Source: Glycomyces amatae (GTDB lineage Bacteria > Actinomycetota > Actinomycetes > Mycobacteriales > Micromonosporaceae). Taken from it: a DNA stretch of 64,000 nucleotides. Position 1 is the stretch's first letter. Each line of letters opens with the position of its first letter. A program made the position numbers and the translations under genes. The notes below the pieces were generated by a model. That model was not told the origin of the DNA and ran no database searches. It was given only the letters and a program-made list of their open reading frames with translations. The stretch is taken from assembly GCF_020991375.1 (NCBI RefSeq), contig NZ_JAJLQZ010000017.1:1-64000 (forward strand). Direction: 5' to 3'. Below, in pieces: positions 15,498 to 24,345 of this stretch.

Positions 15498-17131
15498 GCA
15501 CCGCCGCAGCGGAGATCGAGGACGGCCTGGGCACCCTCGCCGGGACCGGCAAGCTCCTGCGGTTCCAGGCGCGGCGCTCGCGGGTGTACCTCGCGGGCTG
15601 GATCGCCGGGCTCGCCGGCGGCACCTGGTCCGTCGCCGCGGCGTTCCCGGGGCTGTACCCGGACGCGGCGGGCCGGGCGTCCTACGCCGTCACCGTGAAC
15701 ACCCCCGCGATGCGGTCGATGACCGGGCCCGAGACCTACATCGCGGCGTACCCCGGCAGCACCGGCGCGATGTTCTCGCACCAGATGATCCTGTGGACCG
15801 GGGCGCTCACCGCCGTCATGTTCATCCTCCTGATGACCCGGCTGACCCGCGCCGACGAGGAGACCTCCCGCTCGGAGGTGCTGCGCTCCAACCCGATCGG
15901 CCGCCGTGCCGACCTGGCCGCGGCGCTCCTGCTCTCCGGGGCCGCGGCGGTCGCCCTCGGCGCGGCCATGGCGCTGGCGGCGGCGGGGCTCCCCGGCGGC
16001 CAGGGCGGCAGCGCGGTCCTGTTCGGACTGGCGCACACCGCGATCGGGCTGTCCTTCGCGGGCGTCGCGGCCGTGGCCGCGCAGGTCGCGGGGTACGCCT
16101 CGACGGCGAACGGACTCGGCTTCGCGGTGCTCGGCTGGGCGGCGCTGACCGCGGGAGTCGGGAACGCGCAGGGGAACTGGGCGGTCTGGCTCTCCCCGAT
16201 CGGCTGGTCGCAGCTGACGTACGTCTACACGCCCGAGCAGCGGTGGTGGCCCCTCGCGTGCGCCGGGGCGCTCGCGGTCTGCGCCGTCGCGGCGGCGTTC
16301 GCACTGGTGACCCGGCGCGACTTCGGCCAGGGCATGGTCGCCGGGCGGCTGGGCCGCCCCGAGGCCAAGCCGGGCCTGCGCAGCGCGACCGCGCTGACGT
16401 TCCGGCTCACCAAGGGCGTGGTCTGGGCCGGGGTGATCGCGATGCTGCTGCTGGGGGCCGCGTTCGGTTCCGTGCTCGGCAGCGCGGACGAGATGATCGA
16501 GGGCCTGTCGGAGGCCGAGCGGGCGCTGCTCCAGCAGGGCGGGGCGTCCATCGAGGAGAACGTGGCGGCGACGTTCACCGCGATCGACGCGATCTTCGCG
16601 ACCCTGTTCGGACTGCTGGTGGTCGGCCGCGCCCGCAAGGAGGAGACGCAGGGGCGGGGGGAGCTCATCGCGTCCGCGGCGGTGCGCCGCGCCGGGTGGC
16701 CCGGCTCGTACCTGCCCGCCGCGCTGTGGGCCGCGACCGCGGCGACCGCCGCCGCGGCGGTCTTCGTGGCGCTCGCCGGGGCGGGCTCGACCGGGGACGG
16801 GTCGTTCTTCGGGACGCTCGTCTACGGGTCGCTGCTCCAGCTCCCTGCGGTGTGGACGGTCACGGCGTTCGCGTTCGCGGCCTACACGTGGCTGCCGCGG
16901 CTGGGATGGCTGCGGTGGCTCGCGTGGGTGTGGGTGTTCGTCGTCGCCTACTTCGGGAACCTGCTCGACCTGCCGGGCTGGGCGAAGGCGATCTCGCCGT
17001 TCGACCACCTCGCGGCGTACCCGGCAGAGGAGGTCGACTGGGCGGCGGCCGGTCTCGTGACCCTCGTCGCCGCGGCCCTGTCGGTCCTCGGATACCTCGG
17101 GGCGAGGCGCCGGGACCTGCACTTCAGTTGA
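15494..17131 (+). CDS. ABC transporter permease (TnrB-like exporter)
   Basis: 545 aa from an ATG overlapping the ATPase stop; a longer frame begins inside the ATPase gene and is discarded. About twelve hydrophobic segments in two halves (e.g. VYLAGWIAGLAGGTW, MILWTGALTAVMFILLM, GVIAMLLLGAAFGSVLG, WVWVFVVAYFGNLLDLPGW). The arrangement resembles the putative polyketide-antibiotic exporters of actinomycetes (TnrB3 type), where one long permease holds two six-helix units. With the upstream ATPase it should form a complete efflux pump, probably for a toxic or signalling small molecule. Confidence 0.88.
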   Translation: MSTAAAEIEDGLGTLAGTGKLLRFQARRSRVYLAGWIAGLAGGTWSVAAAFPGLYPDAAGRASYAVTVNTPAMRSMTGPETYIAAYPGSTGAMFSHQMILWTGALTAVMFILLMTRLTRADEETSRSEVLRSNPIGRRADLAAALLLSGAAAVALGAAMALAAAGLPGGQGGSAVLFGLAHTAIGLSFAGVAAVAAQVAGYASTANGLGFAVLGWAALTAGVGNAQGNWAVWLSPIGWSQLTYVYTPEQRWWPLACAGALAVCAVAAAFALVTRRDFGQGMVAGRLGRPEAKPGLRSATALTFRLTKGVVWAGVIAMLLLGAAFGSVLGSADEMIEGLSEAERALLQQGGASIEENVAATFTAIDAIFATLFGLLVVGRARKEETQGRGELIASAAVRRAGWPGSYLPAALWAATAATAAAAVFVALAGAGSTGDGSFFGTLVYGSLLQLPAVWTVTAFAFAAYTWLPRLGWLRWLAWVWVFVVAYFGNLLDLPGWAKAISPFDHLAAYPAEEVDWAAAGLVTLVAAALSVLGYLGARRRDLHFS

Positions 17132-17162
17132 CGGGCAACGAAGCCTTACGCAAAGGAAACCG

Positions 17163-17198
17163 GGCGCCGCCGGTCTCGGAGTCGGGACCGGCGGCGCC
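17163..17198 (+). terminator. Terminator after the ABC exporter
   Basis: Perfect 13-bp stem GGCGCCGCCGGTC/GACCGGCGGCGCC with a 10-nt loop, 31 nt downstream of the permease stop. Confidence 0.7.
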
Positions 17199-17308
17199 GT
17201 TCGCGGTGCGGTCCGAGAGGGGCCGGCCGCCGAATGGGAGGCCTTCCCAGCAGGAGTCGGGGGCGGCGAATTCGATTTCGGTCATGAGCCGGCCGGTGGT
17301 CGCCGAGT

Positions 17309-20300
17309 GTGTCGGTCGGCCGTGATTCCATAGACCGCGTGTTGGACCTCCGGTACGAGTTGACCGAGCCGCCCGCCGAGGCGCCGGGGTGCGAGCTCGA
17401 TCCCATGCAGCAGAAGGTCGTCGAGCACGCCGCCGGACCGCTCCTGGTGCGGGGCGGGCCCGCCACGGGCAAGACCGAGGCGATCGTCCACGCGGCCGCG
17501 GCGAAGGTCGCCGCCGGGGCCGACCCCGCCTCGATCCTCGTGTTCGGGTTGCGCCGCAAGGACGCCGCGCATCTGCGGTCGCGCCTCAACGCCCTGACGG
17601 CGCCGTACTCGGCGGCCGAGGTCGGCGTGTACAACTTCGCGGCGTTCGCGTTCGCGATCCTGCGGGCCGCCGCCGTCGCCGACGGCAGGGACGAGCCGCG
17701 CCTGCTCACCGGGCCCGAGGCCGACGCGATGATCCGGTCCATGCTGGAGGGCGAGGACTTCGGGTGGCCCGAGGGGTTCGAGGAGGCCGTCAAGACCTAC
17801 GCGTTCGCGCAGCAGCTGCGGGACCTGGTCCTGCGCTGCGGCGAGCGCGGCCTCGGCGCGCCGGACCTGGCGCGCCTCGGCCTCGCCCACGACCGTCCCG
17901 AATGGGTGTCGGCCTCGCGGTTCTACGACCGGTACGTCACCGCGCTCGCCCTCCAGTCCATGGCCAGCGGCCTGTACGACGCGGCCGAGATCGTGCGCGC
18001 CGCCGCCGCGGCGCTCCGCGCCCGGCCCGGCCTGGTCCCGCGGCCCGCGTGGGTGTTCGTCGACGACCTCCAGGACGCCAACCCCGCGCACCTCATGCTC
18101 CTCGAGCTCGTCGCCGGGTCCGGCGCGAACCTCGTCGCGGCCGGTTCGCCCGACACGGCCGTCTTCGGCTACCAGGGCGGCGATCCCGAGTCGGTGCGCG
18201 ACTTCCCGTACCGGTTCACCCGGTCCGACGGCGCCGAGGCCCCGGTGGTGCAGCTGGCCGACACGCACACGACGGCGCTCGCGCCGCTCGCGGCGACCAC
18301 CGCGCTGTCGGGGCGGCTGCGCGGCGCGGGCCGCGACCGGCGGCGCGGCACGGCCTCGGAGGAGCCCGGCCGCGTCGACGTGGTGCACCTGCCGTCGCCG
18401 ACCCGCGAGGCGGTGTACATCGCCGACGTCGCGCGGCGCGCGCACCTGCTCGACGGGGTCGCCTACGGCGACATGGCCGTGCTCGTCAAGTCGGCCGCGG
18501 ACATTCCGCACCTGCGCCGGGCCATGCAGCACGCCGGGGTGCCGACCCGGCAGGCCTCCGACGACGTGCCGCTCCCCGCGCACCCCACGGTGCGGGACCT
18601 GCTGCGGGTCATCCTCATCGGACGGCGCCCCGAACGGCTCGACGAGACCGCCGCCGCCGGGCTCCTGCACTCCCCGTTCGGCGGCGCCGACCCGTTCGCC
18701 GAGCGGCGGCTGCGCCAGGAGCTGCGGCGCCTCGCCGTCGCGGCCGACGACTTCTCCCCCGGCTCGGACCTGCTCGTCGAGGCGCTCGCCGACCCGGACC
18801 GGATCGCGGCGCTGCCCGATGAGGACTGGGCCGAGCCCGCCCGGCGGCTCGACGCGCTGTTCACCGCCGCCCGCGACGGCGGCGGCATCACCGCGACGCT
18901 GTGGGCGGTGTGGGAGGCCTCGGGCCTGGGCGAGCGGCTGCGGCGGCGGGCCCTGTCCTCGGACCGGCGGGCCCAGCGCGCCGACGCCGAGCTGGACGCC
19001 GTGGGCGCCCTGTTCGACCTCGCCGCCGGGTACGAGCAGCGCCAGCCCGGCGCCCGCGTGGACGTGTTCTGCGAGCACGTGCTCCACCAGCAGCTCCCGG
19101 GCGCGTACCGCGCTCCGCGGGCCGAGGTCGGCGACGCCGTCACGCTGGCGACCGCGCACGCCGCGCACGGGTACCAGTGGGACTTCGTCACCGTCGCGGG
19201 AGCCCAGGAGGGGATCTGGCCGAACCTGCGCCCGAGGGGTTCGCTCCTGGGCGCCGAGGCCCTGGTGGACGTCCTCGACGGCCGCGCCGATGTGGACCAG
19301 GTGTCCCAGCTGCTGGACGAGGAGCGGCGGCTGTTCTACAACGCGTGCACCCGCGCCCGCGTCAGGCTGCTGGTCACCGCCGTCGACTCGGACGACGCGC
19401 AGCCCAGCCGGTTCTGCGGCGAGCTCGGCGTCGAGCCGGCCGCCGCGCCCCGGCGCGGCAGGCCGCTGAGCCTGGCGTCCCTCACCGCGCGCCTGCGCGA
19501 GGCGGTGGTCGACTCGGGGCACCGCGAGCGCGACGCGGCCGCCGAGTCCCTGCGGCGGCTCGCCGCGGCCGGGGTGCCCGGGGCCGACCCGGCCCGCTGG
19601 TGGGGGCTGGCCGAGATCTCCGACGAGCGGGCGCTGGCGCTCGCGGGCGAGACGGTCAAGATCTCGCCGTCCCAAGTGGAGACGACCCAGCAGTGCGGCC
19701 TGCGGTGGGTCCTGGAGTCCAACGGCGCCGACTCGGGCGACCTGCTCCCCCGCCACCTGGGGACCCTCCTGCACGCGGCCGCCGAGGCGGTCACGGTCGA
19801 CCCCGCCGCCGACCCGGCCCAGGTGATGGAGCGCGTCGTCGGCGAGCACTTCGACCGGCTCCCGTTCGAGGCGCCGTGGCACGCCGAGCAGCAGCGCCGC
19901 CGCGTCGCGGGCGCCGTGGAGCGCTTCGCGCGGTGGCTCGCGGCCAACCGCCGGGAGCTCATCGGCGCCGAGCGGTCCTTCCGCGTCAAGCTCGAGGTCG
20001 GCCCGCCCGGCGTGGAGGTCGTCATGTCGGGGCAGATCGACCGCCTCGAGCGCGACGCCGAGGGCCGGCTCTACGTGGTCGACCTCAAGACCGGGAAGCA
20101 CGCCCCCACGAAGGGCGAGGTCCAGTCGCATCCGCAGCTGGGGGCCTACCAGCTGGCCGTGGCCGAGGGGGCGTTCCCCGAGGGCGCCGAGCCCGGCGGG
20201 GCCGAACTCGTCTACCCCAATGTGGACAACAAGACGTCCACGCGGTCGGTCGCGCAGGGGCCCCTCGGGGAGTCCGAGAACCCGGACTGGGCCAGGGCGC

Positions 20301-20431
20301 TCGTGGCCGACACCGCGAACCGCATGGCCGGGCCGGTGTTCGAGGCCCGCAGCACCAGCAAGTGCGAGACCTGCGCGGTCAAGCACTGCTGCCCCATCGC
20401 CGACGAAGGGCGGCAGGTCACCGACGAGTAG
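17309..20431 (+). CDS. adnA: AdnA-like helicase-nuclease subunit (double-strand break resection)
   Basis: 1040 aa. UvrD-family helicase fused to a RecB-type nuclease. Walker A GGPATGKT is at residues 49-56. The motif II equivalent near residue 250 reads VDDLQD, with Asp replacing the usual catalytic Glu of DExQ, so ATPase activity may be weak. A later motif HAAHGYQWDFVTVAG matches helicase motif V. The nuclease has SGQIDRL...VVDLKTGK (about 905-931), and cysteines (QQCGLRW near 795 and KCETCAVKHCCPI near 1020) fit an iron-sulfur-stabilised nuclease fold. Size and order (first of the pair) match mycobacterial AdnA, which with AdnB resects DNA ends in place of RecBCD. GTG 17309 is the first start; GTG 17339 is an alternative, and neither has a strong ribosome binding site. 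Confidence 0.85.
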   Translation: MSVGRDSIDRVLDLRYELTEPPAEAPGCELDPMQQKVVEHAAGPLLVRGGPATGKTEAIVHAAAAKVAAGADPASILVFGLRRKDAAHLRSRLNALTAPYSAAEVGVYNFAAFAFAILRAAAVADGRDEPRLLTGPEADAMIRSMLEGEDFGWPEGFEEAVKTYAFAQQLRDLVLRCGERGLGAPDLARLGLAHDRPEWVSASRFYDRYVTALALQSMASGLYDAAEIVRAAAAALRARPGLVPRPAWVFVDDLQDANPAHLMLLELVAGSGANLVAAGSPDTAVFGYQGGDPESVRDFPYRFTRSDGAEAPVVQLADTHTTALAPLAATTALSGRLRGAGRDRRRGTASEEPGRVDVVHLPSPTREAVYIADVARRAHLLDGVAYGDMAVLVKSAADIPHLRRAMQHAGVPTRQASDDVPLPAHPTVRDLLRVILIGRRPERLDETAAAGLLHSPFGGADPFAERRLRQELRRLAVAADDFSPGSDLLVEALADPDRIAALPDEDWAEPARRLDALFTAARDGGGITATLWAVWEASGLGERLRRRALSSDRRAQRADAELDAVGALFDLAAGYEQRQPGARVDVFCEHVLHQQLPGAYRAPRAEVGDAVTLATAHAAHGYQWDFVTVAGAQEGIWPNLRPRGSLLGAEALVDVLDGRADVDQVSQLLDEERRLFYNACTRARVRLLVTAVDSDDAQPSRFCGELGVEPAAAPRRGRPLSLASLTARLREAVVDSGHRERDAAAESLRRLAAAGVPGADPARWWGLAEISDERALALAGETVKISPSQVETTQQCGLRWVLESNGADSGDLLPRHLGTLLHAAAEAVTVDPAADPAQVMERVVGEHFDRLPFEAPWHAEQQRRRVAGAVERFARWLAANRRELIGAERSFRVKLEVGPPGVEVVMSGQIDRLERDAEGRLYVVDLKTGKHAPTKGEVQSHPQLGAYQLAVAEGAFPEGAEPGGAELVYPNVDNKTSTRSVAQGPLGESENPDWARALVADTANRMAGPVFEARSTSKCETCAVKHCCPIADEGRQVTDE

Positions 20432-20555
20432 CCGCGGACGGCGGCGGCGGAGCACAGCAGGATACTGGTCAGCGGGCGCGGACGCCGCCGACGAAAGAGG
20501 GCCGGCCGCCGACGGGCGGCCGCGAGCACTGCCGACGAAAGGCGCGAGGTCAACG

Positions 20556-23500
20556 ATGAACAGCCGCAAGCACTTCAGCGCCATCGGCCTGGCCAACCGG
20601 CTCGGCCAGCCCGCCCCCACCGAAGAGCAGCGCGACGTCGTCGAGTCCGAGCCGGCCCCCATGCTCGTCGTCGCGGGCGCCGGGTCGGGCAAGACCACCA
20701 CCATGGCCGACCGCGTCGTCTGGCTCATCGCCAACCGCGTCGCCCGCCCCGAGCACATCCTCGGCCTCACCTTCACGCGCAAGGCCGCCGCCGAACTCGC
20801 CGCCCGCGTCCGCGAAAAGCTGCGGCGGCTCACCGAGTCCCTGCCCGACCTGTCCGAGCTCCACGGCGAGCCGACGGTCTCGACGTACAACGCGTACGCG
20901 GGGAGCCTGGTGAGCGAGCACGGCCTGCGCATCGGCATCGAGCCGGGCACCCGCGTCATCACCGACACCGGGCGGTGGCAGCTCGCCCGGGACCTGGTGT
21001 GCGCCTGGGACGGGGAGATGAGCGAGTTCGACGTCAGCGTCGACCGCGTCACCGAGCTCGTGCTCCAACTCGCCGAGCAGCTCGCCGAGCACCTGCGGGA
21101 CGGGGCCGAGCTGCGCCGCTTCGACCGCGACCTCCACGAGCTCCTCGAGGAGCGTCGATCGGCGAAGCTGAACGACGAGTTCCGCGCCCTCATGTCGCTG
21201 CGGCGCAGGCGCGAGCAGCTGCTGCCGCTGGTCGAGGCGTGGGACCGGCGCAAGCGCGAACTGGGCGTCATGGACTTCCCCGACCAGCTCTCGCTCGCCG
21301 CGCAGCTCGTCGCGGGCTCCCCCGAGATCATCGCCGCCGAGCGCGACCGGTGGCGGATCGTGCTCCTCGACGAGTACCAGGACACGTCGTTCTCGCAGGT
21401 GTCGCTGCTTCGGGACCTGTTCGGCGGCGGGCATCCCGTCACGGCCGTCGGCGACCCGAACCAGTCGATCTACTCCTGGCGGGGCGCCTCGGCGGGCACG
21501 CTCCAGCGCTTCCCGACCGACTTCCCCGACGCGGACGGCCGGCCGGCCGCGGTCGCGTACCTGACGCGGTCATGGCGGAACCGGGAGGCGGTGCTGGCGG
21601 TGGCGAACGCCGTCTCCGAGCCGCTGCGCGCCGGGACCGTCCCGCCGCTCACCGCCGGGGCGGTCTTCGACGACGAGCACGGCCCCGGCATGGTCGAGGC
21701 GGCCATGCACCTGACCGCCGCCGACGAGGCCGCATGGATCACCGCGCGGCTGGCGGAGGTGTGGCGCCCCGAGGCCGACGAGACCGCCGCGGTGCTCATC
21801 CGCAAGCGGCGCCAGATCCCGGCCCTGCACCGGGAGCTGACCGCGAAGGGGCTGCCGGTCGAGGTCGTCGGCTCGCTCGGGCTGCTGTACTACCCCGAGG
21901 TGGCCGAGACCGTGGCGATGCTGCGCGCCGCCGCCGACCCGACCAGCGGGCCCTCGCTCATGCGGCTGCTGGCCGGGAACCGGTGGCGCATCGGGCCCCG
22001 GGACATCGCCGCGCTGTGGGCGCGGGCCCGCGAGCTGGCCCCCGACTCGCGCGGGTTCGAACCGGACGCGGGGCGGGAGGCCGAGGCGTCGCTGGCGGAC
22101 GCGCTGGCCGACCCCGGTGCGGCCGAGCATTACTCGACGCTCGGATACCTGCGGTTCGCGCAGCTCCACGAGGAGCTCGGCTGGATCAGGAGCCGCCTGG
22201 GCCAGAGCCTGCCGGACGTGGTGGGCGACGTGATCGCGCACAGCGGCCTGGACGTCGAGGTGATGCTGCACCACGGCGACCTGTCGCACCTGGACGAGTT
22301 CACCGACGTGGCCGCCGCATACGAGAACGACACGAGCGGGGCGAGCGTCTCGGGGTTCCTGTCCTACCTGGAATCGGCGGCCAAGCGCGAGCGCGGCCTG
22401 GTGGTCGAGGGCGCGAACCCGGCCGGCGGGGTGGTGCAGCTGATGACGGTGCACGCCGCGAAGGGCCTGGAGTGGGACGTGGTGGCGGTGCCGGGGCTGT
22501 GCGCGGGCATCCTGCCGACGTCGGTGAAGCGCGACTCGACGTGGGTGAGCGACGCGGCGCGCCTCCCCTACGGACTGCGCGGCGACGCCGAGAACCTCCC
22601 GGTGCTGTACCTGGACGAGGCCCACACGCCCGCCGACGTCAAGAAGGCCGTGGGCGACTTCAAGACCGACGACCGCGAGGCCCGCCTGGACGAGGAGCGC
22701 CGCCTCGCGTACGTCGCGCTGACGCGGGCGCGGCGGGCGCTGCTGGCCAGCGGCTACTGGTGGGACGCCGAGGCGAGGACCTCCCGCAAGCCCGCGCCGT
22801 ACCTGGAGGAGGCGCGGGCCGCGGATGCGGGCGTCCCGGTCTGGGCCGACCCGGGGCCGTCGAACCCGCTCGAGGACCAGGCGCGCACGGCGTCGTGGCC
22901 GAGCAAGGCGCCCTTGGGTTCGCGCCAGGCCGCGTTCGCCGAGGCGGCGGACCTGGTGCTGGCGGCGGCCGAGCCCGCCGGAGAGGGCCCGCAGGCCCGC
23001 CAGTGGGCGGAGGAGGCCGAGCTGCTGCTGACCGAGCGGGACGAGCGCGAGTCGGGCGTGGTGCGGCTGCCGAGGCCGACGCGCCTGTCGACCTCGCAGC
23101 TGATGGCGATGCGGGCGGACGAGCAGGGCTTCGCGGCCTCGCTGCGGCGCCCGATGCCGCAGCCGCCGCGGCAGGCGACGCGGCGCGGCACCGAGTTCCA
23201 CGCCTGGGTGGAGGAGTTCTTCGGCGGCGGGGCCCTGTTCGACCCGGCCGACCTGCCCGGCGCGGCCGACGAGGTCGCGGCCCAGGGCGACCTGGAGCGG
23301 CTCAAGGAGCGGTTCAGGAACTCGGCGTGGGCGGGCCGCAGGATCGCGGCCCAGGAGGTGCCGTTCGTGATCGAGTACGAGGGCATCGTGGTCAGGGGCC
23401 GCATCGACGCGGTGTTCCACAGGGACGACGGCGGGTACGACGTCGTCGACTGGAAGACCGGTCGCCCTCCGGAGGGCGAGGCGGCCGTTCACGCGGCCTT

Positions 23501-23618
23501 GCAGCTGAAGGTGTACCGGAAGGCCTGGGCGCGGCTGAAGTCGATGGACGAGGCCGAGGTCCGCGCGGCCTTCCACTACGTGGAGTCGGACCGCACCTGG
23601 TGGCCGGACCTCGATTAG
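20556..23618 (+). CDS. adnB: AdnB-like helicase-nuclease subunit (lead motor)
   Basis: 1020 aa. Complete set of UvrD/Rep helicase motifs: Walker A GAGSGKT (41-47), motif II LLDEYQDT (about 270-277), motif III VGDPNQSIYSWRGA, motif V MTVHAAKGLEWDVVAVPGL, motif VI RRLAYVALTRARRALL. The C-terminal RecB-type nuclease shows RGRIDAVF and DVVDWKTGR (about 960-970); no iron-sulfur cysteine pattern is seen. With the upstream subunit it should form the AdnAB heterodimer, AdnB being the active motor. The ATG is preceded by GCGAGG. The 124-bp spacer contains a degenerate copy of the 3' end of adnA. Confidence 0.88.
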   Translation: MNSRKHFSAIGLANRLGQPAPTEEQRDVVESEPAPMLVVAGAGSGKTTTMADRVVWLIANRVARPEHILGLTFTRKAAAELAARVREKLRRLTESLPDLSELHGEPTVSTYNAYAGSLVSEHGLRIGIEPGTRVITDTGRWQLARDLVCAWDGEMSEFDVSVDRVTELVLQLAEQLAEHLRDGAELRRFDRDLHELLEERRSAKLNDEFRALMSLRRRREQLLPLVEAWDRRKRELGVMDFPDQLSLAAQLVAGSPEIIAAERDRWRIVLLDEYQDTSFSQVSLLRDLFGGGHPVTAVGDPNQSIYSWRGASAGTLQRFPTDFPDADGRPAAVAYLTRSWRNREAVLAVANAVSEPLRAGTVPPLTAGAVFDDEHGPGMVEAAMHLTAADEAAWITARLAEVWRPEADETAAVLIRKRRQIPALHRELTAKGLPVEVVGSLGLLYYPEVAETVAMLRAAADPTSGPSLMRLLAGNRWRIGPRDIAALWARARELAPDSRGFEPDAGREAEASLADALADPGAAEHYSTLGYLRFAQLHEELGWIRSRLGQSLPDVVGDVIAHSGLDVEVMLHHGDLSHLDEFTDVAAAYENDTSGASVSGFLSYLESAAKRERGLVVEGANPAGGVVQLMTVHAAKGLEWDVVAVPGLCAGILPTSVKRDSTWVSDAARLPYGLRGDAENLPVLYLDEAHTPADVKKAVGDFKTDDREARLDEERRLAYVALTRARRALLASGYWWDAEARTSRKPAPYLEEARAADAGVPVWADPGPSNPLEDQARTASWPSKAPLGSRQAAFAEAADLVLAAAEPAGEGPQARQWAEEAELLLTERDERESGVVRLPRPTRLSTSQLMAMRADEQGFAASLRRPMPQPPRQATRRGTEFHAWVEEFFGGGALFDPADLPGAADEVAAQGDLERLKERFRNSAWAGRRIAAQEVPFVIEYEGIVVRGRIDAVFHRDDGGYDVVDWKTGRPPEGEAAVHAALQLKVYRKAWARLKSMDEAEVRAAFHYVESDRTWWPDLD

Positions 23619-23765
23619 CGTGACCGCCCCGCGGCGTTCGGCGCCGTGTCGCCGCCGGTTTGCGCGGCGGCGCTACCGTGGTGACCGCCCGGTGGAAACC
23701 GGGCCCGTCCCACCCGCGGCCCGGCCACCCACCGGGCCGACACCCGATCCCATTGATTGGAACTC

Positions 23766-24221
23766 ATGAACAGCAACGTCAAGCTCCGCCGCGCCACCGC
23801 TCTCACCGGCGGGGCCTTCGCGCTCGCACTCGCCCTCGCAGCCTGCGGCGGCGGCAACGACACTCCCGAAGGCGCCGTGGAGAACTTCATGGACGGCGGC
23901 GCCGAAGACCTCTTCACCGCCATCGTCGACGGCGACGCCGACAAGGCCTCCGAGACCGCCGAAGAGCACTTCTGCGCGGACGACGTGGCCAGCGTCGAAG
24001 AGGCGGCCGCCGCGTTCGAAGGCATGTCCGAGGAGGAGAAGGCGACGGCCGGCGAGGAGTTCGACATGTTCAACGACATGTCCTACGAGATCGGCGAGGT
24101 CAACGAGGAGGGCGACACCGCCACGGTGGCCCTCTCGATCACCGCCGACGGCGAGACCACCGACGAGACCTTCGACCTGGCCAAGGAAGACGACGCCTGG
24201 AAGCTCTGCGGCATGTTCTGA
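23766..24221 (+). CDS. Small secreted lipoprotein, possibly DUF4878-like
   Basis: 151 aa from the ATG of MNSNVKLRRATAL; an upstream TTG adds only three residues. A signal peptide ends in a lipobox ALAAC (Cys about residue 27) followed by GGGND. The ~120-residue mature domain is acidic with two cysteines (HFCADD and KLCGMF), and its end (DDAWKLCGMF, strand-turn-strand before it) resembles the NTF2-like lipoprotein domain called DUF4878; this is a resemblance only. It is a single-gene unit followed by a strong terminator, with ileS converging from the other side. Confidence 0.75.
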   Translation: MNSNVKLRRATALTGGAFALALALAACGGGNDTPEGAVENFMDGGAEDLFTAIVDGDADKASETAEEHFCADDVASVEEAAAAFEGMSEEEKATAGEEFDMFNDMSYEIGEVNEEGDTATVALSITADGETTDETFDLAKEDDAWKLCGMF

Positions 24222-24231
24222 GCGCCGCTGC

Positions 24232-24268
24232 GACGGGGCCCGGCGAGCAGTGCTCGCCGGGCCCCGTC
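24232..24268 (+). terminator. Terminator after the small lipoprotein gene
   Basis: Nearly perfect 37-nt inverted repeat (arms GACGGGGCCCGGCGAGCA and GTGCTCGCCGGGCCCCGTC positions), 10 nt past the stop. Confidence 0.75.
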
Positions 24269-24300
24269 TCGCCTCAGGCCCGCGACGGCCGCGGAGAGCG

Positions 24301-24338
24301 CGAGGGGCTCGGGCGCCGATCGGCGCCCGAGCCCCTCG
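24301..24338 (-). terminator. Terminator after ileS
   Basis: Perfect 38-nt palindrome centred on GATC, starting CGAGGGGCTCGGGCGCC, only seven nt beyond the ileS stop. Together with the preceding hairpin it insulates two convergent genes. Confidence 0.75.
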
Positions 24339-24345
24339 GCGGCGT

